From Metridium senile (taxonomy: Eukaryota; Cnidaria; Anthozoa; Actiniaria; Metridiidae), in NCBI GenBank assembly GCA_949775045.1, contig OX459103.1, positions 1,323,501-1,387,500 of the forward strand: DNA of 64,000 nucleotides. The letters run 5' to 3'. The translations under genes and the position numbers were made by a program. Shown here in pieces: positions 31,085 to 43,014 of the stretch. The first letter of the stretch is position 1. Every line of letters starts with the position of its first letter. Below the pieces are notes generated by a model. The model ran no database searches. It was not told where the DNA came from and worked only from the letters and a program-made list of their open reading frames with translations.

Positions 31085-31440
31085 AGCCTTTGAAAAAGGC
31101 TATGAAAAAGCCTATGGGAAGCCTATGAAAAAGCCTATGAAAAGCTTATCAAAAAGCCTATCAAAAAGCCTATCAAAACGCCTATCAAAAAGCCTATCAA
31201 AAAGCCTATCAAAAAGACTATCAAAAAGACTATCAAAAAGACTATCAAAAAGACTATCAAAAAGACTATCAAAAAGCCTATCAAAAAGACTATCAAAAAG
31301 ACTATGAAAAGGCCTATCAAAAAGCCTATCAAAAAGCCTATCAAAAAGCCTGTGAAAAGACTGAAAACCCTATGAAAAGACCTATCAAAAAGCATATCAA
31401 AAAGCCTGTGAAAAGACTATGAAAAGAATATGTAAAAGCC
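31085..31440. repeat. ~12-bp AAAAAGCCTATC tandem array
   Basis: About 28 units alternating GCCTATC, GACTATC and GCCTATG after A5. Related to 13085-13290. Confidence 0.95.
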
Positions 31441-31614
31441 TAAAGAACCGGGCGAGTTGACCGCGGATTCCATATAAACTTATCCTTAATTTTTAACGTC
31501 TTTAATTTGAATCTTATCATATCCATATTGTAATCGCTAAAACAAAACTCGTAATCTGATTGGCTGAAGTGCGCGATCTACTCTTAAATTATCAAGTCGT
31601 ACAATCTAATATAT

Positions 31615-31735
31615 AGTCCCCTTCACAGTTCCATGCGCCATCTTGAAAGGTAGCCGGGCCTTTGAAACGTTCGTCTTGCTTCGATGCAAAGGCCCGGCTA
31701 CCTTTCAATATGGCGTAGGGAATTGTGAAGGGGAT
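31615..31735. mobile_element. ~120-bp foldback
   Basis: TCCCCTTCACAGTTCC / GGAATTGTGAAGGGGA and inner GAAAGGTAGCCGGGCCTTTG / CAAAGGCCCGGCTACCTTTC. Confidence 0.88.
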
Positions 31736-32171
31736 TATCGGCAAAAAAAGAGCGCTTAACTTCTTACTGAAATTATTACTGGCAAATTCAGAATTGCACC
31801 CTATCTCTTGAAATCGCCGCCTTCTTTTAATCAAACAAACCCATTGCCACCAGGAGGTTAAATAACAAAGCAATTTCAAGTTTCCCAGCTGTGCATAGGT
31901 TTATAGCCAATGTAGGATACGCAAGTTTATGTTTTTATTGATAACATCGGCCCACAGGCGATCGTTGTTTTAAGTAGAAAAGACTACGTGACGATAGCAA
32001 ATTGGTTGCTCAACGACTTCTTAGAGGCAGTCAAGAGTACGGTGGTAGTTGTCACAGCGGGTAGCAGTTTTATGGGCTGATCAAAACACGCTAAATACTG
32101 TCTTCATTAAATGATATTTTGCACCTAATTGTATGAAGGACATCTGTCAACAACAAACGGTTTATATCAAA

Positions 32172-32326
32172 TACAGTAAAACCCCGCATAAAAGAACAAG
32201 TGGATTAAGAACACTCAGGCTGAAATTTGGTCAACAAAGTACCATAAACATGAGAACAATATAGAAGATATATAAGAACAAAATCAGCCTGAACCGAAAA
32301 TCGTGTGTTCTTTTATGCGGGTTTTT
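32172..32326. mobile_element. ~155-bp TIR element (AAAACCCCGCATAAAAGAAC)
   Basis: 20-bp inverted ends; the right end is TGTTCTTTTATGCGGGTTTT. Non-autonomous. Confidence 0.8.
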
Positions 32327-32636
32327 TAAAATGAATATGAAAAACGGATTTGAAAGTTTCAGGGCATTTCTTATGAAAACACAGCGGCAAAAAGAGAGAC
32401 ACTTGTCTTGAGTTTTCCGCTATATTAATACATGTATACCAGGTATCAGGACGAATATAGAAAACAACATCGATGTAAAACGTTTTTAATATTTGTCAAT
32501 ATTTTTAAGATTTTTCAATAAAACACGATGCACAGTGAAAGGAAAAAAATAGCATTTTTATTTACAAACTATGCCATTTTTGCCTTGAAGTTTTCTTTAA
32601 AAATATCGAACGAACAACGACAAACCCTCATAATAT

Positions 32637-32800
32637 AATGATAATAATAATTTAATAAATTTATATAGCGCTCATTTAATCTAAATTCTAAAGCGCTTAA
32701 CAACATGCAAAAAATCAAATTTAAAATATATATAAAAGTTATTAACAAAAAATTTAAATATTTTACAAAAATGAAAAGTTCACAAAAAGGCAGTCTTAAA
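32637..32800 (-). mobile_element. LINE 3'-end fragment
   Basis: AATAATAATTTAATAAATTTATATAGCGCTC...TAAAGCGCTTAACAAC: AAT tract plus the recurrent AGCGC-bearing 3' end, minus orientation. Confidence 0.6.
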
Positions 32801-33236
32801 TATTTTAATTCTTCTTCTTAAATCATTCAACCTTTCCGATCATACTCTTTGATAATTGGTCCTTGCGTAAAAAGCAGACGTTTTTCAGTTCAGTTTGCGA
32901 GGTATCAGGGTATTTCATATTTAATATGAATACTACCCTTTTTTCTGTTATCAACTCGCCCCAGGGTCAGGTAGATAATTAGACGGTTTTTTGCTGGATA
33001 GCTGGGTGAATTACTGCGAGAAAATACACTTCTTTCACCTACTTAACTCATTGACCAACCTAAATAAATTAAAACAACTTGTTGTAAACACAAATTATCA
33101 AAAATGTACGTCCTGTATTACTCTGAAATGTCCGAAACATCAGTCTCTTTACCTACTTTTTAAACAACAAATATACGATGAAAGAGAAAATATTAAAATT
33201 AACTGAATGCATAATTCAGATAGGTAATATAATGAA

Positions 33237-33390
33237 ATTTGAATCACCGTAAAAATGTTTGCTTTACTTTACTGACGCTTCGAGCTTTAGCCCTATGTCG
33301 GAGTAAAAAAAAATCATTATACTTCCTATCGTTTATATCAAACACCGACGCAGCCTATATTAGTTTACTCGCTTGTTTCCATGAATGAAT
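33237..33390 (-). repeat. Dispersed repeat R (GCTCGAAACGTCAG family)
   Basis: Minus sense GGGCTAAAGCTCGAAGCGTCAGTAAAG, followed in plus sense by CTATCGTTTATATCAAACACCGACGCAGCC. Other copies: 40040-40330, 53025-53160, 53270-53405, 57341-57415, 60226-60690. Confidence 0.8.
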
Positions 33391-33650
33391 TCAGAAATAA
33401 CTAACGAATACAATGTTAACTTCCCTGTTTTGCTGTCTTTAACAGAGTTAGTTACTTAGTTATTTATGAATTCATTCATCTATTATAGATTATAATAATA
33501 CGCCGAATCGAAATATGGCGGCCAATTTGAATAACAATTCTTCTTGACTGCCCAGCCTCGCAAACATGTGAAAACTCTATTGTTATCCATAACGTGAACA
33601 CGAGGCCAGACAGTCAAGAACAATAAGGGTACGCCATATTTCGATTCGGT
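33380..33650. mobile_element. Two adjacent foldback elements
   Basis: 33380-33478: ATGAATTCAGAAATAACTAAC against its complement. 33496-33648: CCGAATCGAAATATGGCG against CGCCATATTTCGATTCGG, with inner TTCTTGACTG / CAGTCAAGAA. Confidence 0.8.
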
Positions 33651-34450
33651 CTTTTATTTATTTATCTATTTATAAGGCTTTCCACATTTGTGGGAGACCA
33701 CAGCAACAGAGCCAGGCTCCAAGAATGTGTGGCTCGATTAAAATAATAATACATAGAAGTTACAAAATAATTGATTACAAATAAATCAAAATAATAATAA
33801 TAATAATAATAATAATCAACAGCATGATGGCCTCATGCTTAAATTGTTTGTGCCACTGCATTTAGGGCAAACTGTTTTCCATGTTTGAGAGTAGTCAATG
33901 TCATAAGTATTTTTTAAGGCTTCTGTGTAATAGTCAGTTAGTTTTCTTTTTAAGACAGATTTAGATGAGCTTAAGCGTACTTCTACAGGAAGTGAGTTCC
34001 AAATTTTTGGTAGTACACAATAAAAAGAATTTTGAAATAATTTGGATTTACATAATGGAACCTTAATGTCATATTTACTGCTGTGTCTTGTTGTGCGAGT
34101 ATTCTTGTACTGTATTAGTTCGTTGAGTTGAACGTTATAGTGTTTATTGATAAGCTTGTAGAATAATGTAATGTTATTCATTTCATGCCAGTAGGTTAAG
34201 GGAAGCATATTCAATGACAACAGTCTTTCTTTATAGGACAGTTCGGTGTTTGGCAAAATATACCGCGTTGCGCGCCTCTGTAGACTTTCGATGGTTTTGA
34301 GATTTCCAACAGAAGTGTTTGACCACACCTGACTTGCATAACCCAGCGTGGGCCGAACCAAGGTCAGATATAGAGCCTTTTTTGTATTAACATCAAAGTC
34401 CCCTTTGTTTGTATGGCGTTTCAAAAGGCCAAGCATGCGATATGGTCTAT
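33650..34450 (-). pseudogene. 5'-truncated CR1-like LINE, reverse-transcriptase C-terminal part
   Basis: The 206-codon frame (34436-33816) carries ALYLTLVRPTLGYASQVWS, SLQRRATRYI and KIWNSLPVEVRLS, the usual palm-distal and C-terminal signature of CR1/Jockey-like reverse transcriptases. It ends in a cysteine cluster (CPKCS). A 3' UTR with AAT repeats and AATAAATA tail follows to 33650. The catalytic domain upstream is missing. A sister fragment with frameshifts is at 50955-51405, so this is one family. Confidence 0.88.
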
Positions 34451-34760
34451 AATAAAGTTAAACTTTATTTATTTAATAACTGTACTTCCGCTGTAACTCA
34501 TTCATTCATTCATCCACTAGATTTGAATTGGTTCAGCACGACATCAAGTTATTAACAAAACTTAATCACGATAGCTCTGTCGGCGGTACATCGATAAATT
34601 TACGTTAGTTTTCACCTCCTGACATCAACTCTAAGGTGGGCGATATCGGAAATTTAAAGGACTAACTTGGCGAAATAATATGATAGGTAGAAACTATATG
34701 CATGCTGGGATACCAGCAGGGTGCCTGACCACATGAGAACGAGGCTACTTCTGTGCGCAC

Positions 34761-34782
34761 CACGTGGTATTATGATATAAAG
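34761..34782 (+). promoter_or_regulatory. E-box CACGTG and TATAAAG, GPCR 1 candidate core promoter
   Basis: CACGTG at 34761-34766 and TATAAAG at 34776-34782 recur with the same order and nearly the same spacing before GPCR 2 (43015-43038), while surrounding leader DNA has diverged. The start codon is ~1 kb downstream, so a long or spliced leader is implied. Confidence 0.5.
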
Positions 34783-34956
34783 ACAGCGAACCATTTCACG
34801 AAGACTGTTGTAATGATAAGAGAAATGAATACAATTCTGTCCATACTTTGCCTAGAATTCCTATTTACTATTTACCTGACAACACTGCTATCGACGAAGA
34901 ATTTGCCCTAAGCATTATAGACACAGAAGGATATTTAGCGACGCACACTTGAGGTT

Positions 34957-35555
34957 TTACACGGCGTGAACGAGAAAGGTACTTTCGTTTAAAAAGAAAA
35001 TAATACGTATACTGACGTTTCTGGCTCCGTAAAGAACACTGAGGTCTTACACGGCGTGAGCAACGAGAAAGGTACTTACGTTAAAAAGGCAATAACACGT
35101 ACTGACATTTCTGGCTCCGTAAAGAAGACTGGGGTCTCACTAGCAACGAGAGAGGTACTTACGTTAAAAAAGACAATAACACGTACTGACGTTTCTGGCT
35201 CCGTAAAGAAGACTGGGGTCTCACTAGCAACGAGAGAGGTACTTACGTTAAAAAAGACAATAACACGTATTGACGTTTCTGGCTCCGTAAAGAAGACTGG
35301 GGTCTCACTAGCAACGAGAGAGGTACTTACGTTAAAAAAGACAATAACACGTACGTACGGACGTTTCTGGCTCCGTAAAGAAGACTGGGGTCTCACTAGC
35401 AACGAGAGAGGTACTTACGTTAAAAAAGACAATAACACGTACGTACGGACGTTTCTGGCTCCGTAAAGAACACTGGGGTCTCACTAGCAACGAGAGAGGT
35501 ACTTACGTTAACAAAGATAATAACACGTACGTACGGACGTTTCGAGCGCCGTTGT
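34957..35555 (+). repeat. Leader tandem array, GPCR 1 (~80 bp units)
   Basis: Seven or so units with GACGTTTCTGGCTCCGTAAAG, CTGGGGTCTCACTAGCAACG and GGTACTTACGTTAAAAAAG. Homologous in unit sequence and place to 43185-43435. Confidence 0.95.
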
Positions 35556-35820
35556 TATTTCAAAGACAGCGAAAAAAGAGTTGAACTAACTAACGGTTTC
35601 GTGCGCCACACTTGTAATAATAAAGTTTTGAGTCCACCATAATAGAAACACAAATGAGAGAAAATTAATAATCAATTAATCTCAAAAACTACCGCTGCTA
35701 AAAGGCTTAACTGATATCAAGGAAAGACAGTGATTGGCTAATTTTTGTGCGACAATCGTGCAGTTCCTGTGGACTTTTAAATAACCGAAGTGAAGTAGGT
35801 TAAAACCGGAGATTGTTAAG

Positions 35821-37041
35821 ATGAATTCAACACTCAATATAACCGCAGACACACGGAAGAATATCACCGAAGCAGTGTGTTTCTATTCAGATGCCATGCC
35901 TGTCAAAGTTATCCGTGCAGTCGCGTATTGTATTATCATCATCGCCTCATTGTTAGGCAACACGGGGGTTGTCGTAGTGGTCTACAAGAATAAAAGTATG
36001 AGAAGGACAATAAACTACTTTATAGCGAACATGAGCATAGCTGACCTGCTTGTGACCATCACTTACATGCCGCGTGTCGTATCGTTAGCGTTCGCTGGCT
36101 ACGTATGGCAGGTCGATGGACTAGCAGGCCTTCTATTCTGTAAGATTGCTTGCTTCAACGAAGTGGCTATACTAGTTGCTATTTTCACTATCATTGCCAT
36201 CACTGTAGATCGATTTTGTGCCGTCGTCTTTCCCCTACGTCGCGGGATGATTACTAAACCAATGAGTAAGAAGATCATTGCATTGATATGGCTAGCTGCA
36301 TTTGCCGCTGCTTTCTCGGAATTCTACGCGATTGAACTGCGTGAATTCAAAGGCAAAATCTACTGCTATCTTGACATGGATCATTTCTTTGGTAAAGGAT
36401 CATCCAAAGCATTCTTCAACTTCATCATCATCGGCTTCTTTGCAATACCCTTCACTACTATTTTAATCCTGTACTCTGGTATTATCACCGTGTTACTAAA
36501 ACAGCGCAAAATGCCCGGGGCTACATCAACTGTTACTAACAGACAAGAACAACTTCGCAAAGCTACACGAAGGAAGGTACTCAAAATGGTGATGGTTGTT
36601 GTGGGTACGTTTGTAGCGTGTTGGTTGCTGTATTTCTTTCATTTTATCGTGTATTCATACGGTATTATGTTACCTTGTGAAGCAATGTTTATGAGATTAT
36701 TCTTGGCGCATTTCCACTGTGCATTCAACCCATTTATCTATGGGTTTTATAATGGAAAATATCGCAGGGGAATAATGTCACTGATACCCACGTCACGTGT
36801 AACACAGTGTACTAGTTCCAGAAACAACACGCGTACAGTACAACTACAATCGACTCGAAACCCTGCTGAACCCAACTACCTACCACAGCCCCCTGGGGGC
36901 AACCCTGCTGGAGTCAACTACCTACCCCAGCCCCCTGGGGACAACCCTGCTGAAGTCAACTACCTACCCCAGCCCCCTGAGGGCAACCCTGCTGAAGTCA
37001 ACGAAGGATTTGAACAAGAACAAAATGATACAGACCTGTAA
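35821..37041 (+). CDS. Rhodopsin-class (class A) GPCR 1, peptide-receptor-like orphan
   Basis: Intact intronless frame of 406 aa. The N-terminus has three N-glycosylation sequons (N2, N6, N14). Seven membrane segments carry class A landmarks: GN47 (TM1), SIAD75L (TM2), W96 and C107 before TM3, DRF at 130-132 in place of DRY, W157 (TM4), C182 in loop 2 for the disulphide, P210 and Y218 (TM5), CW268LL with Leu replacing the usual TM6 proline, and N303PFIY (TM7). Loop 3 is basic. The cytoplasmic tail holds three 14-residue repeats of NPAE(P/V)NYLPQPPG type and ends TDL, a possible class I PDZ ligand. The general layout recalls neuropeptide-type receptors (NPFF/QRFP/NPY-like), but ligand is not predictable. 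Its near-identical twin is at 43720; both lie in a tandem duplication. Confidence 0.95.
   Translation: MNSTLNITADTRKNITEAVCFYSDAMPVKVIRAVAYCIIIIASLLGNTGVVVVVYKNKSMRRTINYFIANMSIADLLVTITYMPRVVSLAFAGYVWQVDGLAGLLFCKIACFNEVAILVAIFTIIAITVDRFCAVVFPLRRGMITKPMSKKIIALIWLAAFAAAFSEFYAIELREFKGKIYCYLDMDHFFGKGSSKAFFNFIIIGFFAIPFTTILILYSGIITVLLKQRKMPGATSTVTNRQEQLRKATRRKVLKMVMVVVGTFVACWLLYFFHFIVYSYGIMLPCEAMFMRLFLAHFHCAFNPFIYGFYNGKYRRGIMSLIPTSRVTQCTSSRNNTRTVQLQSTRNPAEPNYLPQPPGGNPAGVNYLPQPPGDNPAEVNYLPQPPEGNPAEVNEGFEQEQNDTDL
36858..36998 (+). repeat. 42-bp coding minisatellite, GPCR 1 tail
   Basis: Three in-frame units AACCCTGCTGAA(G/C)...CAGCCCCCTG; the same unit makes the ~1-kb array after GPCR 2. Confidence 0.93.
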
Positions 37042-37112
37042 CTACTTACCCAGCCACACCCCAAAGCAAGAGATAGTTGTTGACATTGATTAACGTCACG
37101 TGACATAGTCAC

Positions 37113-37567
37113 AACTTTAAGGTGATGTTACACGCAACGATTTTCAGCGACGATTTTTCGCGATACGCCGTTGCGCGAAAATGATTCGTGTGACATGCCA
37201 CGTACGCAGGTTTTCGGATACGGCAATACGTTGCGACTTTTTGATTCAACTTCAAAAACTCGCACTGCGAAATGACGAATATTCAGCATGTTGATGCGTG
37301 TAACAGTTTTGTCGTGAATTTTTCGCGCTACACCTACCAAAAATGCAGTTCGGAGATCGATCGGATGTCATGACCGCGCGGCTAGGGAGCTGGCGACGAT
37401 GTTGCCATTACAGAAATCTCGAAAAATTGTCCTGTATAACATGTTGAATTCGTAGGAATATTGCGCGAAAAAACGGCTTTTGTAAGTGTATCATAAGATC
37501 GAAATTGTCAACCCGTATTGCGAAAAATCGTCGCTGAAAACCTTCGCGTGTAACATCAGCTTTAAGC
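37113..37567. mobile_element. ~450-bp TIR element (GATGTTACACG family)
   Basis: Left TTAAGGTGATGTTACACGCAACGATTTTC, right its complement ending ATCAGCTTTAA; CTTTAA at both borders may be the target duplication. ATTTTTCGCGAT-type words repeat inside. It separates GPCR 1's 3' end from the end of the duplication unit and is absent from the matching place after GPCR 2. Confidence 0.8.
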
Positions 37568-37726
37568 AACAAATCAAACATTTGTAAATATTCTATTGTT
37601 CAAATTCTCGATCGTGATTGGATAAGTTGATTTGGTGGCCCCGAGTCTAATCAAACTAATGCAAGTTTCATGGTATTTCTTATGAAAAGACTGCGGCAAA
37701 AGAGAGACACTTGTCTTGATACAGTT

Positions 37727-37850
37727 TAAGGCTTACTACGAGTCCTCAAATCGCCGTAATGTTAGCCGATTTTTGCAAAAAGCTCCTAAAATCCAAGGCG
37801 ATCCTAGTCGATATTGGGCGATCTTATGACCCTGCGTAGGCCTAGTTTTC
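37727..37850. mobile_element. MITE family AAAAGCTCCTAAAATC, short copy
   Basis: Begins AAGGCTTACTACGAGTCCT and ends GCGTAGGCCT; inside AAAAAGCTCCTAAAATCCAAGGCGATC. Full relative at 42444-42722. Confidence 0.65.
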
Positions 37851-38144
37851 ACTATATTAATACTTGAATTAATATACCTGCACTACCAGGTATCAGAACC
37901 AATATATAAAAACAACATCGATAACTTAATTAAAAAACTTCAAAAGATCCCTGATGATATATGTATTATACATATCTTTGTAAATAATAGATGTATATTT
38001 CAAAATTCCTACTTGATCCCGATTCTATTTATATGTAATATACTTGTTTGATGCAGTTCAAGTTATTTCTATTTAATGTTATCTTTTTTTCGTTTCATTT
38101 TTTCTATCTTATAATATTATTATGTTAACTAAAACACATTGACC

Positions 38145-38450
38145 ATAATATACACACCTATTTCAACAATCGTTGTCGCAGCCGAAGATACAGTCCACAC
38201 TTTGAAGTCTGCAAAGGATGTCGGTAATATGAATATAATTTGTTGTTTTATTGCGTTTTTAAAAAAATATATGTTTCTACATCTACCACTGCAACAACTT
38301 GTTATGGTCATATGACACTAACACGTAGAGCCAAAATATGCATGCTATGAAGAAATCGATAAAAGGAGAAGAGATACCGACATCCTTTGCAGACTTCAGA
38401 GTGTGGACTGTAGCTTTGATTGCGACAACGATTATTGAATTAGGTGTAAT
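38145..38450. mobile_element. MITE family GTTGTCGCAGCC, copy 2
   Basis: Left CACCTATTTCAACAATCGTTG...AAAGGATGTCGGTA, right its complement ACCGACATCCTTTG...GAATTAGGTG. Confidence 0.85.
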
Positions 38451-38508
38451 CAATTACTTCTGGAAGTTATTTATCTTGTTATCAATATATATATATATAT
38501 ATATATAC

Positions 38509-38720
38509 ACCTACTTGCAGTAAGGTTGTCATACAAAATAGAACATTTGTGACAAAGAAAATAGAACATTTGTGATTTATTGCGAAAGGAGAGTTCAGCT
38601 TGAGTGATCCTTTTATGTCTTTTAATTAATTCCTATCGTACTAAATCACAAATGTTCTATTTTCTTTATAAGAAATGTATATTTTTGTATGACAACCTTA
38701 CTGCAAGTAGGTGTATATAT
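38509..38720. mobile_element. ~210-bp palindromic element in TATATA
   Basis: CACCTACTTGCAGTAAGG and its complement, flanked on both sides by TATATATA (TA target likely). The centre TTGAGTGATCC...GTCTTTTAATTAA is shared with 49895-49965. Confidence 0.85.
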
Positions 38721-38836
38721 ATATATATTTAATTGAATAAACTTTTGTCATTGTCATTGACGTTTAATTTCTGATATTTGTCAATAAAAAACGATGCTCA
38801 GTGAAAGCAAATGACAATACTGAAATAACATTTATA

Positions 38837-39250
38837 TCCACCTGTTTCAATAATCGTTGTCGCAGCCGAAGATACAGTCCACACTCTGAATCCTACAAAG
38901 AATGTCGGTATTTCTTCGGCTCTTGTTATCAATTTATTCATAGCATATTTTGGTTGTACGTGTTTGTGCTATATAACCATAACAATCAAAACTACAGTCC
39001 ACACTCTAAATCCTGCAAAGGATGTCGGTATTTCTTCTCTTGTTATAATCAATTTATTCATAGCATATTTCGGTTGTACGTGTTTGTGCTATATGACCAT
39101 AACAAGTTGCTATAGTTGCAGTTGATAAAACAAAGATTTCTTTAAACAACGTGTAATAAATAACAAATTATGCTCTTATTACCGACATCCTCTGCCGGCT
39201 TCAGAGTGCGGACTGTAGCTTCGGCTGCGACAACTATTTTTGAAACAGGT
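38837..39250. mobile_element. MITE family GTTGTCGCAGCC, copy 3 (with internal duplication)
   Basis: Left CACCTGTTTCAATAATCGTTG, right ACTATTTTTGAAACAGGTG; the internal AATTTATTCATAGCATATTT...CGTGTTTGTGCTATAT segment occurs twice (38927-38985, 39048-39105). Confidence 0.85.
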
Positions 39251-40039
39251 GATTATATATATGTAAAGTTTGCAATTTTGCCGTGGAGTTTTCGTAAAAA
39301 CTATCGAACGAACAACGAAAAACCTTCATCATTAATGGTACAAAGATTGATATTTTAATCAGCAAGAAATTGAGAAACCTTTCCAACCATACATTGAGTA
39401 CAAATTGTACGTCGTACAGGGGTAATCTCATGATGCGTGATTAGCTATTTTCATTTTCCGAGAAACGTGAATTTAATAAATTCTTCTCCGTGATCCGAGA
39501 CCCAAATGTTTTGCGTAACCCGTGAAGAACTTGAATCAATAACCGATATTCGTGATTTGGCCACTTATTCCACGTGATTTTGAATTGCAAAAACTCCCTT
39601 TGATTTCTCTTATATTTTATTCAGTTTCTTCAAACACTCCTTTTTTGCATAGTTTTTTATGTGTAAGGGTAGGGAAAAAGAATGCGTTTCTTCCATATTT
39701 TCGTGATTCGTGAAAAATAAATGTTGGTATCTGTGATCCGCTATTTTTTTCGGCCTGGCGTGAACCGTGCAAGAGACCCTCCCTGTACCAATTGTTCGTT
39801 AGGTATAAAAAGCAGACGTTTTCGGTCAGTCTAGTCCAGTTCCATGTATGTGGCTATCAACCCTTTCATTTTTTCATTATCTTGATATTCTCATCAGGGT
39901 ATTTCATATTTAATATGAATACTACCTTGTTTTACTGCTATCAACTCGCCCCAGGGTCAGGTAGATAATTAGATGACGGTTTTTTGCAGGATAGCTGGGT
40001 GAATTACTGCGAGGAAATACACTTCCTTCATCTAAGTGA

Positions 40040-40335
40040 AGTCAACATTTTTACGGTGTTGCAAATTTCATTATATTACCTATCGTTTATATCAAACACC
40101 GACGCAGCCTATACTAGTTTACTCGCTAGTTTCTATTTCTATTTTTTACGGTGTTGCAAATTTCATTATATTATCTATCGTCTATATCAAACACCGACGC
40201 AGCCTATACTAGTTTACTCGCTAGTTTCTATTTCTATTTTTTACGGTGTTGCAAATTTTATTATATTACCTATCGTTTATATCAAACACCAACGCAGCCT
40301 ATACTAGTTTACTCGCTAGTTTCTATTTATATATG
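40040..40335 (+). repeat. Dispersed repeat R, three tandem units (~109 bp)
   Basis: TTACGGTGTTGCAAATTTCATTATATTACCTATCG... to TTTACTCGCTAGTTTC, three times. Confidence 0.92.
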
Positions 40336-40934
40336 TATATATTTTCTTCTGGTATAAGTTTTGTTGTAGTAAAGTATTTTCGGTGACGTTCAGCAAGGAA
40401 AGATCTGTGATAGAGCAAGCACAAATGTATTTCCTGGAATGATAGTTATTTTCTTCGATATTGCCTTAAACACTTTCATTCATTTACTAGGAGTTCTTTC
40501 TAAATGGACCATTTATTTCGATTTTCACGTTCATCTTTGAAACGCCCAAGCATCATGAAGAACAAAGTACACCCCCAGTAACTAGAACAGTATTTGAAGA
40601 GTTGAAATGCGTTCGTTGTATAAGTGAAATAAAGATCATGAGAAAAATATAAAAAATATAAATTCCCGCCAAGGGCATATGATATTTTTTCTCATGGTCT
40701 TTATAGAACAGTATTCAATGGCTAAGTTTTAATAGTTTCGAGTGTTCAGCACGATATCAAGTTATTAACAAAACTCAATCACCATAGCTCTGTCGGCGGT
40801 ACCTGGATGAATGGATGTTGGTTTTTACCTCCTGAAAGCACTCACAGTAGCAATAGAGGTGGGCTGTGGCGGGGACTCGAAGGAAAATCTTGGCGAAAAA
40901 TTACTGTAATCATGAAATCGTGAAGGACATTTAT

Positions 40935-41165
40935 TTATTCATTTATTTGTTTGTCTGTTTGTTTGTTTATTTGTTTATTTATCAATATATCTATCAATAT
41001 ATTTATTTATATATTTATTTATTCAATCATTCATTCATTTATTTATTCATTCATTCATCCATTCATTCATTCATTCATTCATCCATCCATCCATCCATCC
41101 ATCCATTCATTCATTCATCCATCCATTCATCCATCCATCCATCCATCCATCCATTCATTTATTTA
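40935..41165. repeat. (ATTT/ATTC/ATCC)n tetranucleotide tract
   Basis: TTTATTTA passing to TTCATTCA and CCATCCAT over 230 bp. Confidence 0.95.
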
Positions 41166-41479
41166 TTTAACTTCGTCCGAAGACAGGAGCCCACAACAGC
41201 ATGACCAATAACTGTGGGTTCAATTTGAGTACAAATGTACGATAACTTAGCTTTTAAACTAATATTACTAGTAGTTTGATGTTTCCAAGAGTCATCAAGT
41301 AAAATAGTATATGATTTGCGTAAGCGTTTCATAGAAACAATTGGAGTAAAGCTATAGCTGCACGATATACTAAAACTAACAGTCCAAGAAGATCAATTTA
41401 CGTTCATGATTCTTAGAAGACAATTGGACTAAAACTAGACAAAAAAAATGATGGCTTTGTCCTTATTGATTGATAAATA

Positions 41480-41815
41480 TTTTTTTTCAATCTCCTGCAT
41501 TTTTATCGCTTTTTCTAGTAAGTTTTTGTTTATAAATTTTTCTAGTTTTCTCACCCGCGTTCTTGTTGTTTCCTCGCTGCTAAACTAAAGTTTATTATTG
41601 TTATGTTAAACACGGTTTTTACCAAGCTTGATATTATATATTATATATTCAATTTCCAGCATTTTTATGGCTTTTTCTAGTAAGTTTTTGTTAATAATTT
41701 TTTATAGTTTTCTCACCCGCGTTCTTGTTATTTCAGTTCCTCGCTGCTGAATTAAAGTTTATTTTAGGGGTATGTTGCACACGGTTTTTTCCAAGCTTGA
41801 TATTATTAAAGTCGG
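41480..41815. repeat. Two-copy tandem duplication, ~165 bp
   Basis: GCATTTTTAT(C/G)GCTTTTTCTAG ... CACGGTTTTTACCAAGCTTG occurs twice with small indels. Confidence 0.9.
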
Positions 41816-42443
41816 AACTAAACCTTTTACAAACTCTGACTTGGTTGTTGAATATAGTGGAATTGGGAAATACTTTTCTTAAGGCATTTTGAAGACATAT
41901 TCTATTCAAAAAGATAAATTTAATTGATTCTAAAATCAAGTTTTTGTATATGCTACTAGATTTGTTTCTACCGAATAGCATGGGCGTGGTCTTTGCCTGT
42001 AGGACAAGTCATCACTCAGATTCAAGTCAACCGTTCAGATAGAGTACTCAAATCCTTGCGTATTTGTATTCATAGCATACAATAATTTAATATAATAATT
42101 TATTATTTATTAGAACGTTTTCGTATAACCCACTTTTAACATGCAAATGAGTATATGTGTAAATAATATGCCTATTAGCTATAGGCTTCAGTGAGTTGCG
42201 CTCTCGGCTTCAAATAATCAAAATAAAACATGAGTGCCAACAAAAACATTTATAGATTTCCTCGAAACCACTTTTATCAATGTTTTCCACAGTAGCTTGA
42301 GGCTCAAGGGAAAAGATGAAATAAAATAGCTACACACACACCTCATTAGCATGTTATTTCACACATATTCTCATTTACATTTACGTGGTGTGTACGGATG
42401 GTGAATCCACGACGAAAACGTAAGGCATAAAATACATGAAAAA
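41816..42443. other. AT-rich, no gene seen
   Basis: Part of the DNA that enlarges duplication copy 2; no domain or repeat recognised. Confidence 0.4.
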
Positions 42444-42722
42444 GGCCTACTCCGGGTCCTAAAATCGCCATAATTTTAGCCTATTTTAGAGAAAAGCTCC
42501 TAAAATCTAGGGCGATCTTAGACAATCTTAGGTGATATTAGGCGATTCGAGCAAAAAGCTCCTCAGTAAAATCTATGGCGATCTTAGGCGATATTAGGTG
42601 ATCTTAGGCGATCTTAGCAAAAAGCTCCTAAAATCGAAGGCGACCTTAGGCGATATTAGGTGATCTTAAGCGATTTTAGGCGATTTTGAGCGATCTTGGG
42701 CTTTCTATTGAGTAGGCCTTGA
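42444..42722. mobile_element. MITE family AAAAGCTCCTAAAATC, long copy
   Basis: Ends AAGGCCTACTC / GAGTAGGCCTT; inside, GGCGATCTTAGGCGATATTAGG and AAAAAGCTCCTAAAATC recur several times. Confidence 0.85.
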
Positions 42723-43014
42723 TAAATATTCAGATAAGTCAAGGTGAGAGACCAATTCACAAGAACTGAAACAGTTACAGATTTAAAAACATCCGATTGC
42801 GTTAAAGATAACTACAAATACATATTTTGATAACAACATGCAGAACAGTGTATCTGGGAGCTCAATCTGAACTGAAACAGTTAAGGGTGTACAAATATCC
42901 GGCTCTACACGATATAGACCATGGTAGTGTTAATAAACACACAATATTACATTGATGTACGGTTGGACATTATGATATACCACTACATGGGATCGAGGAT
43001 ACTACTGGGCACAT

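Larger units (their letters stand above)
32340..37660. repeat. Tandem segmental duplication, copy 1 (GPCR 1 unit)
   Basis: Ordered matches to copy 2: 32345-32470 with 37668-37920 (GCGGCAAAAGAGAGACACTTGTC), 32900-33050 with 39895-40020 (CAACTCGCCCCAGGGTCAGG), 34533-34680 with 40741-40900 (ATAGCTCTGTCGGCGGTAC), the leader array, the receptor gene, and 37565-37625 with 45905-45970 (ATTCTCGATCGTGATTG). Unit about 5.3 kb. Confidence 0.85.

Noticed and set aside
31125..31395. SLSK-type repeat frame and hydrophobic antisense frame
   Set aside because: 12-bp satellite without stops.
35056..35466. 136-codon plus frame and 108-codon minus frame in the GPCR 1 leader
   Set aside because: Produced by the ~80-bp leader array; no start context or domain. 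A short upstream ORF effect cannot be excluded but is not supported.
36381..36584. Antisense frames inside GPCR 1 and the like at 44280-44537
   Set aside because: Shadows of conserved GPCR codons on the other strand.
40866..41211. Ile/Tyr/His-rich frames
   Set aside because: ATTT/ATTC tetranucleotide repeat.
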